A stretch of 64,000 nt of DNA from Nelumbo lutea (taxonomy: Eukaryota > Streptophyta > Magnoliopsida > Proteales > Nelumbonaceae), in NCBI GenBank assembly GCA_022828595.1, contig JAKGHH010000002.1, positions 105,273,254-105,337,253 on the forward strand, written 5' to 3'. The notes beneath the pieces were generated by a model. That model was not told where the DNA came from. It did not search any database and saw only the letters and a program-made list of their open reading frames with translations. Of the stretch, positions 45,825 to 56,499 are shown piece by piece. Made by a program: the position numbers and the translations under genes. How positions within the stretch are numbered: position 1 is the first letter of the stretch; every line of letters starts with the position of its first letter.

Positions 45825-46300
45825 TACAGTGGAAATTGTTTCCGGGTTAAAGGTGAACTTAGCAAAAAGTGAAATGACAGCAGTTGGGGAAGTTTCTAAC
45901 ATCCAGAATTTAGCTGATCTATTGGGCTGCAAAGTAGGACTTCTGCCCACAAGCTACTTGGGGACTGCCTTTCGGTGCCAAGTGCACATCAAAATCCATT
46001 TGGAACCCATTTTTGGAGAGAATGGATAAAAAACTGGCCACATGGAAGGCTAGGTATCTTTCCAAGGAGGGGAGGTAATTCTGATAAGGAGTGTTCTAGC
46101 CAGCCTGGCTACCTATTTTTTGTCTCTTTATCCAATCCCTTTGGAGGTGGTGAAGGCATTAGAATAAAAGATGAGAGATTTTCTGTGAATCGGTTGGAAA
46201 GACTCACATTAGTATCATCTATTGAAGTAGGGGCAAATATGTAAACCCCACTCAAAAGGGGGCTTGGGGATAAGAGATCTAAAATCCTTCATCAGATTGG
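45825..46300 (+). pseudogene. LINE reverse transcriptase 3' fragment
   Basis: Plus frames: [19 protein letters not shown] and [22 protein letters not shown], then, frameshifted, KNWPHGRLG and a piece equivalent to [20 protein letters not shown] and LYPIPLEVVKALE. These follow the FADD block in plant LINE RT. About 470 bp only. Confidence 0.75.
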
Positions 46301-46937
46301 ACTGGACCTAGCCATTTGTAATGGACTCATACTGGACTAGGTTTGGTTGGACCAACATCCGGTCCATTGACAGCCCTAGACCCATTTATAATTGGATTGG
46401 TTTTGGATATAAATAATCTGATCCAATTTGACAGGGCATAGTTGAATATATTTGCTAATATGTATAGTAGATAAAGATTTACTAACACGATAGCGTCCAT
46501 TCTTTGGGTGTTTTGTTTTGGAGGACACTTTTATTTAACCTTATTAAGGATATCTTTCTTTTACCATATTTGAAATGGATCTAATATATTAGATGCGTAA
46601 CCAAATTGAACTTTAACATTACCCATTTCTAATCACTAGCTCTAGTTCTCTATTTAAATGTTTGAATTCATATGCCCACTAATGACCTAGCTGAACTGTG
46701 TTTTTTAGTTGGGTCAAAGCACGCTATTTGAAAACGGTATTTTAGGTTAAACAGCTAATTTTTAAAGCACGTTTTTATTACAAGACATTATTCCATCAAG
46801 GTTTTTCCATTTGAATAGTTATTTCCAGAAAACACGCTTTCAATGCCATTTTCAAAGATATGTAAAATATGTTCTCATCTAGCTTCGAAATTTTATCGTT
46901 GCTACTAAGAAAACATGGTTTTTCTTTCCGGTAAAAA
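46301..46937. other. Unassigned spacer
   Basis: AT-rich. A GGTTTGGTTGGACCAACATC patch near 46345 resembles dispersed MITE sequence. Confidence 0.4.
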
Positions 46938-47766
46938 AAGGTTATGATGCTGCATGCTCCATGCGAAGGCTTTGTTCTGACAGGTGCAATCTCACATACC
47001 CTGGTCTGTTAGGATGTTGCATGCTCTATGTGAAAGCCCTGTTCTGGTAGGTGTGCTCTCACATACCTTGGTCCGCTAGGATGTCATATGCTCCATGCGA
47101 AGGCCTTGTTCTGACAGATGCGCTCTCACATGCATTGGTCCGTCAGGATGCCACATGCTCCATGCGAAGGCCCTGTTCCGATAGGTGTGATCTTACATAC
47201 CCTGGTTCGTTAGGATGCCGCATGCTCCATGCGAAGTCCTATTCTGGCAGGTGCACTCTCACATACCCTAGTTTGCCAAGATGTCGCATGTTCCATGCGA
47301 AAGCCTTGTTCTGGCAGTTGTGATTTCACATACCTTGGTCCACTAGGATGCCACATGCTCCATGCGAAGGTCTTGCTTTGGTAGGTGTGATCTCACATAC
47401 CCTGGTCCGCTAGGATGTCGCATGCTTCATGAGAAGGCCTTGTTTCGACTTGTGTGCTCTCACATACCCTAGTTCGCTAGGATGCTGCACCCTGTTCCGG
47501 CAGGTGCAATCTCACATACTTGGTCCGTTAGGATGCCGCATGCTCCATGCGAAGGCCCTGTTCCGGTAAGTGCACTCTCACATACCCTGGTCCGCCTTGG
47601 ATGCCGCATGTTTCATGCGAAGGCCTTATTTCGACAGGTGCACTCTTACATACCTTGGTCCGCCTAGGATGCCGCATGCTCCATGCGAAGGCCCTATTTC
47701 GACAGGTGCGCTACTACATACCCTGGTCCACCCAGGATGTCGCGTGTTCTATGCGAAGGCCCTAGC
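46938..47766. repeat. 67-bp minisatellite, about 12-13 units
   Basis: Successive copies of CTCACATACCCTGGTCCGCT..AGGATGCCGCATGCTCCATG..CGAAGGCCCTGTTCCGGCAG..GTG begin at 46991, 47058, 47125, 47192, 47258, 47325, 47392, 47459, 47511, 47577, 47645 and about 47713. The period is 66-68, except one unit shortened to 52. Open frames through it are by-products of the repeat. Confidence 0.95.
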
Positions 47767-47975
47767 AACCCTATGAAGGCCTTGACAACCCCAAGCACAC
47801 TTAGATTCTCCGGCAACCTCGAAAAGGCCTTGGCAACCCCTACGCATGCTCATATCACCTAACAACCTCAGGCTTGCGCTTAGATTCCCTAGCAACCCCA
47901 AGAAGGCCTTAGCAACCCAGGTGCACTCACACATTCCCTGACAACCCTAAGGAGGCTTTGGCAACATTAAGTATA
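47767..47975. repeat. Second, looser repeat (AAGGCCTTGGCAACCCC)
   Basis: AAGGCCTTGACAACCCC-type words recur near 47774, 47823, 47903 and 47951, interleaved with TTAGATTCYC. This continues from the last word of the 67-bp array and may be a diverged derivative. Confidence 0.7.
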
Positions 47976-49911
47976 ATCTTTCTCCAACCTATAAATGCAA
48001 ATTCTTTACCTACTTGTAAATGCAACGGTATAAGTAAGAACAAAGTCAAGCCATCTCACGTATATATATGATGCTTTGTTAAGAGCAAACGTCTTATTCT
48101 TACTATTGATATCTTACTTGCGCTAAAAAAGCTTAACTAGTTTTCTCAAGCAACGACCAAAACCTTATCGGAAAGGTAACTGGGTTCTAAAGCTCATAAT
48201 TAACCCTTAGGGCTAGTTCACCCATGAAGGGCCTCACCTTCTTAAGGCACGATAACCCTCGATCCTTGTGCGGGTAGCAAAAGTGCATTTCCCTACAAAT
48301 TAATTCAATCTTCCCTTTCTATGAGTATGCTAATTATCTACTTATTTACATGACATTATTTGGGATGACTCTTTCGCACCTGATGGTATCTTAGATGTTG
48401 GAATGACACTATTTGTTTTTCTCTAACGATCTATGATAAAGTTCACTAAGCCTGTGCTAATACTTGATTGCGATTGAGTCCAATGGGTGCTTGACTCTAA
48501 AATACTTGAATTTTTGATGGGAAATCCCTTCCAATATCAGTGGACACTTCCAACTTTCTTTCTTCTCAAAGACGTTTAATACTTGTGCTAACCCTCCAAA
48601 CTAAGAGGCACACAATTTCCTTTTTCTATAGAAGTTCACAATTAAAGGTTGATTATACTTGCAATGGTACTCGATTGTGATTAACCTCTAGAATAAGTAC
48701 GAAAAGTACTTATTTGTGACAGACTGTACAAAATGACCAATTTTAAATGATTTGATTACCATTCGACATTTGCATTGATACAAGTTGCGATAAAAATTCA
48801 CAGACCACGTGACTTCCAATCCGTATTACACAACTTTGATTTAGACTATTTCTTACAAGCTAATATGCGATAAAGTTTTATTACAAAATCGAGAACTCTT
48901 GACGAATAATGGAGTTCTCTTAGAAGTTGTTGCAAATGCTCTCTCATATGGAGCTCTAATGGAAAAGCTTTCCTCTACGTTTAAGTTCGCTATGCGTCAA
49001 GAACCCGAACATAATATGCCAAAGCTGATAGCCCATTGTTACTTCGATAAAGGCACTAGCGCAAAATAAATCAAAGCACTTGCACATTGGCATAAGACAA
49101 AAATTTCATTATTCTTTTTATAAATATGATTCACAAAAGGAGTAACTATGGGTGTCCATATAGAAGTTCAATCCTTCTTCATATCAATTATATTTTCTAA
49201 AGCCTTGTTCATGTTCCGAAGTCCATCAAATCCTTTGCCTTTGCTTTGTATCTGACCACCACCTTTTGTTGGCGACCACACTCCTTCATGAGGACTTCCA
49301 ACTTCTTAGTAGCTTTTGAGAAATTGGCCTTTACCACTTTTAAGGCGAATGTCACACACCTAGCAAACCACACTCAAGTGTTTCTCGATAGAAGACATTC
49401 TATCAAAATATAAGGGGGTTGAACATTAAAGTAGCCAATTATTCATTTTCACTTATCTCTTGATACAAATGACTTTCATTAAGAAACAGAGGGGGGGGGG
49501 TTAAATTAAAGAGAAGTATTGAGTTATACTTTACAAAATGCCCCTATTATGTTTCTGTCACTTACACTTTCAAAAAACTTCGATGACCCAGAAAGCAAGT
49601 ACGAATCAACATGACACCTTGTCAAAAAGACAAGGGGGCTGAATCATAATGAAAACTCTCGATTCCCATCTAAGAACATTACTAAGTCGAATACCACAAT
49701 GCTTATTGACATGTTCATACTTGTCAAGGCAGGGAGCTACCAAACATACCCAAATAAATTTTTTTCCACATGCAAAGCTTGTAAAGCATCTCATCAAGAA
49801 TTGGAACGATCACTAAACCCAATAAGAAAACGTTGTGCCACAATATATACAAAATGGTTATTCATTGCCCCATCGTGAAACCCCGAAGCAAATACGATGA
49901 TAAAAAAATGC
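47976..49911. other. Non-coding interior of the LTR-bracketed element
   Basis: CCTATAAATGCAAATTC near 47988 looks like an LTR-type TATA, followed by U5-like text up to about 48296, but no partner or target duplication could be assigned. The rest has no coding or RNA signal; a G-run lies at about 49492-49500. Confidence 0.4.
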
Positions 49912-49931
49912 TTATAAGCATGGGGGGCTAA
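49912..49931 (+). other. Polypurine-like tract
   Basis: AAGCATGGGGGGCTAA immediately precedes the TG of the right LTR, as the plus-strand primer tract of an LTR retrotransposon should. Confidence 0.5.
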
Positions 49932-50649
49932 TGTAGGTACATAATGGTCGTTAAGACCATCAAAGTACTGAGGGTGTCAAACCAATGTTACATGGATGCC
50001 TGCAATGAATCCATAATCCATCGCACGTTTGCGATTGCGATGAACTCGTACCCGAGATAGGTCGTGATGAACTTCGGCTAGTGCGAATCTGTGATAAATC
50101 TAAGAATGCACGGATTTGTGATGAACCCCGAACATGCATGGATTTGCGATGGGTCCTAAACATGCGTGGAGTTGCGATGAACCTGACATCATTATAGAAC
50201 TGTTCACAATAGACCGGGAATAAATGCCAGTTACACGTGCACCTTTAAATTGCGCATGTGAGTTTAATGAAAGTATGCCCGCCAAACAATATCACCCACG
50301 GTACGTCAGTATAATAGGGTCACAAACAGAAAGAATTCAAAAGGGATAAGATTATCTAATAATGAACTTTTAATATAATCAAACAAAAGGAAAGATCTCA
50401 TTTCCTAATAAAAAATATTATCTTTCCTAATAGGAAATAATTTCTTTCTTAATAACCTTAACTTTTTTCTATAAAAGGGAGAGTGCAATTCTTCCCAGGG
50501 GAGAACAATAATTTTGACATGGGGTTTCTCACAAAGGGGGCAACTCCATCATCTCTTCCTCACGTCTTCTCTCTTTCCTTATCACCTTCTCTAGACTTAC
50601 TGAGACTAGACCATCTGCGAACCGCCATAACCTCTAAGTGGTAAAAACA
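49932..50649 (+). repeat. Right LTR
   Basis: 718 bp, TGTAGGTACATA...GTAAAAACA, TATA word around 50470. Followed by CACAA matching the left flank. Confidence 0.75.
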
Positions 50650-50654
50650 CACAA

Positions 50655-51165
50655 TATCAATTCCAATGGTTTACCACTTCTAATGCTTTATTAGTTGTAG
50701 TATTTTATCAGGCCTAATACTTTATTAGTTTTAAATCTTCATTATTTCTAATGATTTATTAGTTATAATGAGATATCAACCCTAATGAATTATCAATCAT
50801 AGTGCTGCTGTATCAATTGTACGGATTTATCAATTATGTTGCTTTATCAGTTCTATTGTTTGATGGGTTATCTTGCTTTACCGACTCTACTGATTTATCA
50901 CTTTGAATGGAGCTTCATTATTTCCAATGAATTGTTAGTTATTATGATTATATCAGTCCTAATGAGTTATCAATCCTAATGCTGTATCAGTTATAGTATT
51001 TAATCAGTCCTCTTGCTTGATCATTTCTAGTGTTTAATCAGATCTAACGCTTTAACAGCTCTACTAATTTATCATCTCTAATGACGTATCAGTTTTTCTG
51101 CTTTATCGAGTAATGGGTTTATTATTTGTCATATTTGTTGTTTATATATATGCTTATCAATGATT
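50655..51165. repeat. Degenerate short tandem array, right part
   Basis: Continuation of the TTCTAATG..TTTATCAGT array seen at 40160-40578. Confidence 0.7.
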
Positions 51166-51511
51166 CGTGGGTTTATATGTATATCAGTTGGGATGCTTTT
51201 TCCCCGGTATGTTGTATTGCTGTGATTGTTGTGGGAGAGAGAGGGAGAGGGTGAAGGAGATGGATAGCGGGAGGAAATAAAGATAGTGACAAACAGGTGG
51301 TCTTTTTATGTGAAAGCTCATAATGTTTTTTTGATTGTCAATATTTGAGACGATCTTTCAAAAAAAGACTTGTCAAATGGCATTTTTAAGCTGTCTTTTG
51401 AACTATGGACAAAATCAATTCTTTACAATCACTAGTGATCGGTTGGTTTTAGATGACCAATTTTCCAATCTGATCATGGTTTCGTTGGCCAAAGAGCCTG
51501 AAATTGAAGAG
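51166..51511. other. Spacer upstream of COM1
   Basis: Contains a GAGAGAGAGGGAGAG purine run near 51236; no other supported feature. Confidence 0.5.
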
Positions 51512-51676
51512 TCTGAATTTGCTCCTCACACCAATCTCACAATGCATCCCGATGTACATTGAGAATATCTTCTATACTTTGCATTGTTATTCATAGATCG
51601 CAATACACGGAGGGATGGGACTGTAAATTCGGTGTATGGTGTGCTCAGTGAGGAGCAAATCCAGATTCGTAATTGA
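51512..51676. mobile_element. Hairpin MITE (family A-like) in COM1 upstream region
   Basis: The left end GAGTCTGAATTTGCTCCTCAC is mirrored by GTGAGGAGCAAATCCAGATTC on the right (19 of 21 positions). It shares the CTCCTCAC end and the internal CATTGAGAAYATCTYC with the element at 841-1008. It lies about 250 bp upstream of the probable COM1 promoter. Confidence 0.65.
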
Positions 51677-51926
51677 ACGGATCTGCTCTACGTTAGACGG
51701 GAAAGCAAAATAAGTTGACTACTCCTGCCTCTTTGACACGTGGACGTGGAAGTAATGCGTGCGTATGGCTTACGAAGACGTCAAACACAAATGACAATAT
51801 GTAAATAAGGGTGTTTTCGTCTTTAAATTTTTGTACTATCGTGTTTTGAAGCGTTCGCAAAAGATACGTACGTCTAACTAGCATTCCACTTCTGGAAATT
51901 GGAAAATATCCGCGCCGCGCGAATCA

Positions 51927-51936
51927 GGCGGGAAAA
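51927..51936 (+). promoter_or_regulatory. E2F-type site in the COM1 promoter
   Basis: GGCGGGAAAA; inverted it gives TTTTCCCGCC and contains TTTCCCGC, a perfect TTTSSCGC E2F consensus. A GC-rich patch (CCGCGCCGCGCG) sits just upstream. E2F control would fit an S-phase or meiotic DNA-repair gene. Confidence 0.5.
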
Positions 51937-52029
51937 ATAATAAGCAGAGTTTCTCCACTGCGAACTTTCAACTTCAAGTTTGTTAGAGAGAGAGAGAGGG
52001 TCGGATCGTATGAAAAAGCCACCATACAG

Positions 52030-52647
52030 GTAGGTTTCATTCTCAGAACTCAGTCTCAGACATGTATTTGTTATATTTTTCCTTTAGGTTTGAGTTGCAC
52101 GTCTAAGCTTCGTCTTTAATTCATAGGATCCGCTAGTTTTCACTTCTTTAAATACTTAATCCAAATAAAGGTTTCAGTATTGTTCTACTTCTTTAGACTT
52201 CAACGTCATTTGTATTAGTCTCTCTGTTCTGATACTGTAGTTTCTATTGGAATGTCGCTGTTTACATGTTTTTTTTTTTATTTTTATTTTTTATTTATAA
52301 ACTGACATAGATTTCTGCAGTTTCTGGTTCCATGTTTTCTTTCCATGATTTACAGAAAATATTTATGTTGATGATGATGGAAATTGAATGTATCTGCAAT
52401 GCTATATGGGTGATTATTTAGGATTTCGGTTCTTGAGGTACCAGCAGGAGTTGCTAAAGTTCAAGATTTTACGCATACATAAAACCGAGTTAGTTTTTGA
52501 GGGATTTGAGCTCGCATATAAAATGATCTAGCTGGGCCGTGCAGGGATAACGTTAGAGGAGACTTGCTATACGTTATATTAGTAAACCTGGGCAATTTTA
52601 CTCTGTTTTTGGATAATGCTGATGACGCATTTCTACTGTCATCTTAG
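52030..52647 (+). other. Intron in the COM1 5' UTR
   Basis: Donor ACAG|GTAGGT at 52029/52030 and acceptor ATCTTAG|TCATT at 52647/52648, leaving 11 bases before the ATG. A T-rich stretch precedes the acceptor. Inferred from consensus only. Confidence 0.5.
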
Positions 52648-52658
52648 TCATTAAAGAG

Positions 52659-55079
52659 ATGGAAGGTGGCTTGAAGACATCTCCTCAGCTAGGGTTTTCT
52701 ATTGACAATGATGAAGCAATTTACGTTTCTGGTCTCAGCACCATACTGGTGGCTACAATTCAGGAAGTGAAAGACAAGATTTCTCAAATGGAGTATATTT
52801 TCTGCAGCCAGCTCTATCCAAAGTTCCAGTCGAGATGTAAAAGTTTGCAGGGAAGTTTTGATCAAGGTAGGAGGGTTGCAGAAAATGAATGGAGAGATAA
52901 GGAAGACTGTCTGTTACGCCAGATAAAAGAGCTTTCTGAAAAGAACCAGGTGCTTGAACAAAACCAGCAGTTGATTGCTTCTCTCCAACAGCAATTGATG
53001 GATAGTGAAAAGCTATTAGAGGAGCACAAAACAGAGAGTAAACTGCTTATGGCCAAATTAAGCTTAGAGAAGAATGAGGAGGTCAATGAGCTCAGAAAAA
53101 AGACAGAGGAAAATGATGATGGGAGGAAGCTGCAAGAAAAAACATCTGAGATGGTGAATAATGAACAGATCTTGAATGAATATGAAAACAATGAGAAGCA
53201 GCTTCTGGCCAAAATTGGTAATCTAGAGGAGAAAATTGAAGAGCTCCAGTACAAGCTCAGTCATAAGACTGAAGAAGCAGCTGAGGGAGAGGAACTGCTA
53301 CATAAGTTACTCAAAAAGATTGAATCTGATACTGCAGTGGCAGTGAACAGAAATAAGTCGTTGAGGGAACATGAAGAAAATAAAAAGGAGCTCCTGGCCA
53401 GAACACAAATTTTAGAAGGGAAGATTGATGAACTCCAATGCATGCTCAGACAAAAGACTGAAGAAATGGCTGAAGGAACAAAATTGCAAGAAAACTTACG
53501 TGCAATGGCTGAGTCAAAATCCAACGAGATGGTAAATCTCCAGACGCAACTAATAAATCTAGAGAAGAATGTTAAGGAGTTAACAGTGAAACTTGAACAG
53601 AAGACTGCAGAAGTAAGTGAAGGCAAGAAACTGCAAGAGAAGTTATTCCATCTGATTGAGTTAAAAACGTCCGAGGAATTAAATAATAAAAAATCATTAA
53701 GTGAGAATGAAAAAGAGAAGGAATTGCTACTGATCAAGATAAAGAGTGTTGAGAAGAACATCGATGAACTTCAAAATGAGCTCAAAGAGAAGACAGAAGA
53801 AATAGTTAAGGGAAAGAAATTACAGGATTCATTGCATGATGATGTTGCTCGGTACATGTACAATGCTTCAATAGAGGAGCGGAAAAGAAAACATTGGCTA
53901 AGTTCTTACAAACGTTTGAAGTCTCAATACAATTTTCTTTGTAGAAGGCTTGATCTAACTGTGGAAGAGGAGATTGATTCATCAAAACTTCAAAACAAGC
54001 CAAGAACTTCAGAAGGCAAGAATATCTTATACTTAATTTTCTTATTCTCCAACTGTGACTGAAAAATGAACCCTTGATTCTTGAAAATACACCAGGTACT
54101 TCATTAGAAAGTTCTTAAGTGAGTGGCTTTTTCAATTAAAGTTACATTCCATTTAAGGATGCTTGCCTTAAATATAGAGCATCTCTTCAGGAAATAAGAC
54201 AAATATACCAAATTTTAATGAAGTAAAGCTATGCACAAACTCATTCTCGGTGTTACTGCAGAGACCATAGTAACAATTCTTGTTTTGTCTTGTTTCACAG
54301 ATCCTGAGAAGAAGGATCCAGACATTTCCAACCTTTCCAAGACAGATGAAGAGAATGATTCCAATTTCCAAGAAAAGTTGGTGGATGATGGGACAGTTAA
54401 ATTAAATCAATGCTTAAACTCCCATCCCCCTTCTACTTCTGTTTCCTCTAACCCCCCGAAATATCCCATCAGCGAGCAATCCAAGCCACTAGTTGGCACA
54501 AAACGACCAGTTTCCTATTGGAGAAATACAAGGTCTCATCAGGAACCAGGTGGGCCAGATCCACATGATGATTTTCTTGACACTCCCATGGAGAAAGCTA
54601 AAGAAAACCTGAACAAGGCTATGAAGGAAAAAATCACTGATTTTCCAGTTCCAACTTCAAAAGACCCAGATCCTAATGCCTCAGATGATGAAACACAAGA
54701 CATAGCTGTGAATCCAATCCCAGCTTCAAACTGCCAAGATCCTGATGACTCAAATAATGAACCACCAGTCATAAGAGTGGATCCTGCTTCAAGAAGGCGG
54801 AAAATATCAATTGCAAGGACTGAGTTAAAAAGTGTCAAGTATGTGGAGCCAGCAAGGAAGAAAGCTGAGAGGGAGAATCTTAAAGGAATTGAATGCAGGC
54901 AGTGCAAGAAGTTTTATGATGCTGTTCTTCCTGATGATAGAGGTGCCTACAATGATAATAATAATAAACACAACTTTCGCTGTGAGCATCATGATGGTGT
55001 TTCAAGGCATCGGTACAGGTATCTTCCTCCTATGACCCCTGAAGGGTTTTGGAATATTGGATTTGATTCTGACATGTAA
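52659..55079 (+). CDS. COM1: COM1/GR1 (CtIP/Sae2-like) DNA-end resection protein
   Basis: Two coding exons, 52659-54015 and 54301-55079, give 711 residues. The product is the plant counterpart of CtIP/Sae2 (Arabidopsis COM1, also GR1), which with MRE11-RAD50-NBS1 clips protein-blocked DNA ends in meiosis and starts resection in the nucleus. N-terminal residues of about 22-60 (YVSGLSTILVATIQEVKDKI and SQMEYIFCSQLYPKFQS) are the conserved block. Residues of about 75-425 are a long coiled coil built of repeated KTEE..EGKKLQE..LLAKI..LE..IDELQ units. The C-terminus has CRQCKKFYDAV (CxxC near 651-654), a Cys near 680, then SRHRYRYLPPMTPEGFWNIG-F, including the RHR motif that binds DNA in CtIP. The intron uses a GC donor (GAAG|GCAAG) and CACAG| acceptor; without it the frame hits a stop at 54060. 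The coiled coil makes the protein longer than I recall for Arabidopsis. No sign of decay. Confidence 0.9.
54016..54300 (+). other. GC-AG intron of COM1
   Basis: 285 bp. Donor AAG|GCAAGA at 54015/54016, acceptor TTTCACAG|ATCC at 54300/54301. Joining gives codon GAT (Asp) and continues into PEKKDPDISN in frame. No GT donor compatible with the frame exists before the stop. Confidence 0.75.
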
Positions 55080-55635
55080 GCTTTTTTTAAATGCCTTGTT
55101 TTAGTGAATTGATCTGAATTCATTTTTAAATCCATTGCTATAGTCAGTCAATGTTTTAGAATCGACAATCACTTTTAGAATCTTATGGCTTGACTTGGAA
55201 ATATAAAGATTTGATTCAAGTGAAGAGGCAAACTGAAGTTCTATCAAATCCAAAAGGAGCTTTTTCAAGTGAAAGTCCATTAAACTTAATTTGGAGGTCA
55301 TACATAGGTTTTTCAGTTTCCTATCCAACAAAACCAAGATCTTGTCAATCAAATGCGTTTTGAAAAAGTTATGACCATTTTAGTAATAGGGAAAAAGCCT
55401 ATGATGTTATTAGAAAGCTTCAAATTTTCTATCTCTTTTGGAGCTGCCCTTTGTTTGTTTATTTTTAGGACCTAGTGTGCAACTTGGGCAGGTTGGTTGG
55501 GGTTTATTGCCAACTCTGGCCCAAACCTAAGACCTAGACCTTGGGTTGGTTCCAAGCCCATTCTGAGTTCAAAGCCTGAGTTTACCAACCTAAGCCCAAT
55601 TTAGTAAACCCACACAACTTTGGCTGAGGTCAGGT
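55080..55635. other. COM1 3' flank
   Basis: No further exon. A canonical AATAAA was not seen close to the stop. Nothing else supported. Confidence 0.5.
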
Positions 55636-55639
55636 AGGC

Positions 55640-56110
55640 TTTGTTAGTCCTGCATGGACTGAGAGAGAGTAAATGAAAATTTATTAAATGTAAAAAGAAA
55701 GATACAACCCAGAAGGTGACAAGATGGCACCAAACATGCAAAACAAAACAGCTCTGAGTTGAACATCACAGACTGATACAAAACTGAGACAAAATACAAC
55801 AATCTCTTCATCTATCTTCCTGAATACCCTCATATCCCAGAATATGATTAGCCCCCCTGAAAACCCTATAGTGTCCAACACCATCTACTCCCCACCATTC
55901 CTTCCCCATATCTCCTCCTTCAGGCCACATTGCATGATTCCAGCTATCCTGTAACAGAACTACCTTTGGACGGTAATTCCTCATCATTCTCCCTGAAACC
56001 CCTCACAATCCAGCTTACCACCCTCATCCTTCCTCCTCTCATTCAGCTCCTCCTAATACAATTTGACCTTTGCCCTCATATATCCTCTTCAAGCACCTCC
56101 TCTTTGTCCC
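55640..56110 (-). mobile_element. Internally deleted minus-strand LINE
   Basis: Minus strand from about 56028: MRVVSWIVRGFREND, the start of an ORF2 endonuclease, then VVLLQDSW and FSGGLIIFW. It passes within a few hundred bases into a LINE-like 3' UTR (TTGTATCTTTCTTTTTACAT..TTAATAAATTTTC). Nearly all of ORF2 is missing. Confidence 0.6.
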
Positions 56111-56124
56111 CTTCCTCGTCCTTA

Positions 56125-56215
56125 GTGTTTTAAAATCACAAGGGGCAATTTGTGCCTGAGGCGCAAGGTGCAAAGGTGAGGCACAAACCTTTTTGAACCA
56201 AGGCAAAAAAAAAAA
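56125..56215. mobile_element. Fragment of a GCCTGAGGCGCAAGG-type dispersed repeat
   Basis: GTTTTAAAATCACAAGGGGC..GTGCCTGAGGCGCAAGGTGC..GTGAGGCAC resembles a widespread plant MITE core (alternating GGCGC words). It ends in an A-run. Confidence 0.3.
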
Positions 56216-56495
56216 AAACAAAAAAATGTCAGAAAATTAAAAAAAGCCAAACTATTAAAAATGCAAAAGAAAAAAAAATTTAAACATACTATTAGTAAAT
56301 AATATAAACTTAAATGTTAAAATAAATGTTTTAAAAACCTATTATCTAAAATTAAAATACATAAACATAACATGTAAAGCGTATTCAAATGAAAAATTAA
56401 AACTAAAATCAAGCATATAGCATTTTCAAGCATGTAAAACCCACAATCTCTTTTTTTCCTCAATTGCATTACTTAAGTAGCTAATGTGATGTAAA
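56216..56495. other. AT-rich spacer
   Basis: No supported feature. Confidence 0.5.
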
Positions 56496-56499
56496 ACAT

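Larger units (their letters stand above)
40584..50649 (+). mobile_element. LTR-bracketed element without gag-pol
   Basis: Two direct repeats of about 0.7 kb, 40584-41254 and 49932-50649, both start TGTAGGTACATA and share a TATA word (CTATAAAARGGAGAG). CACAA occurs immediately before the first (40579-40583) and after the second (50650-50654), consistent with a 5-bp target duplication. A G-rich polypurine-like tract ATGGGGGGCTAA precedes the right LTR. No gag, protease, integrase or RT of an LTR element is recognisable in the 8.7 kb interior, so it would be a large non-autonomous (LARD-like) element. The expected primer-binding site next to the left LTR is not evident. Confidence 0.65.

Noticed and set aside
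47051..47776. Cys/His-rich repeat frames suggestive of a zinc-finger protein
   Set aside because: By-products of the 67-bp minisatellite; the period is not a multiple of three, so no consistent protein repeat exists.
52862..53761. Minus-strand Ser/Phe-rich frames across COM1 exon 1
   Set aside because: Antisense shadows of the Lys/Glu-rich coiled coil.
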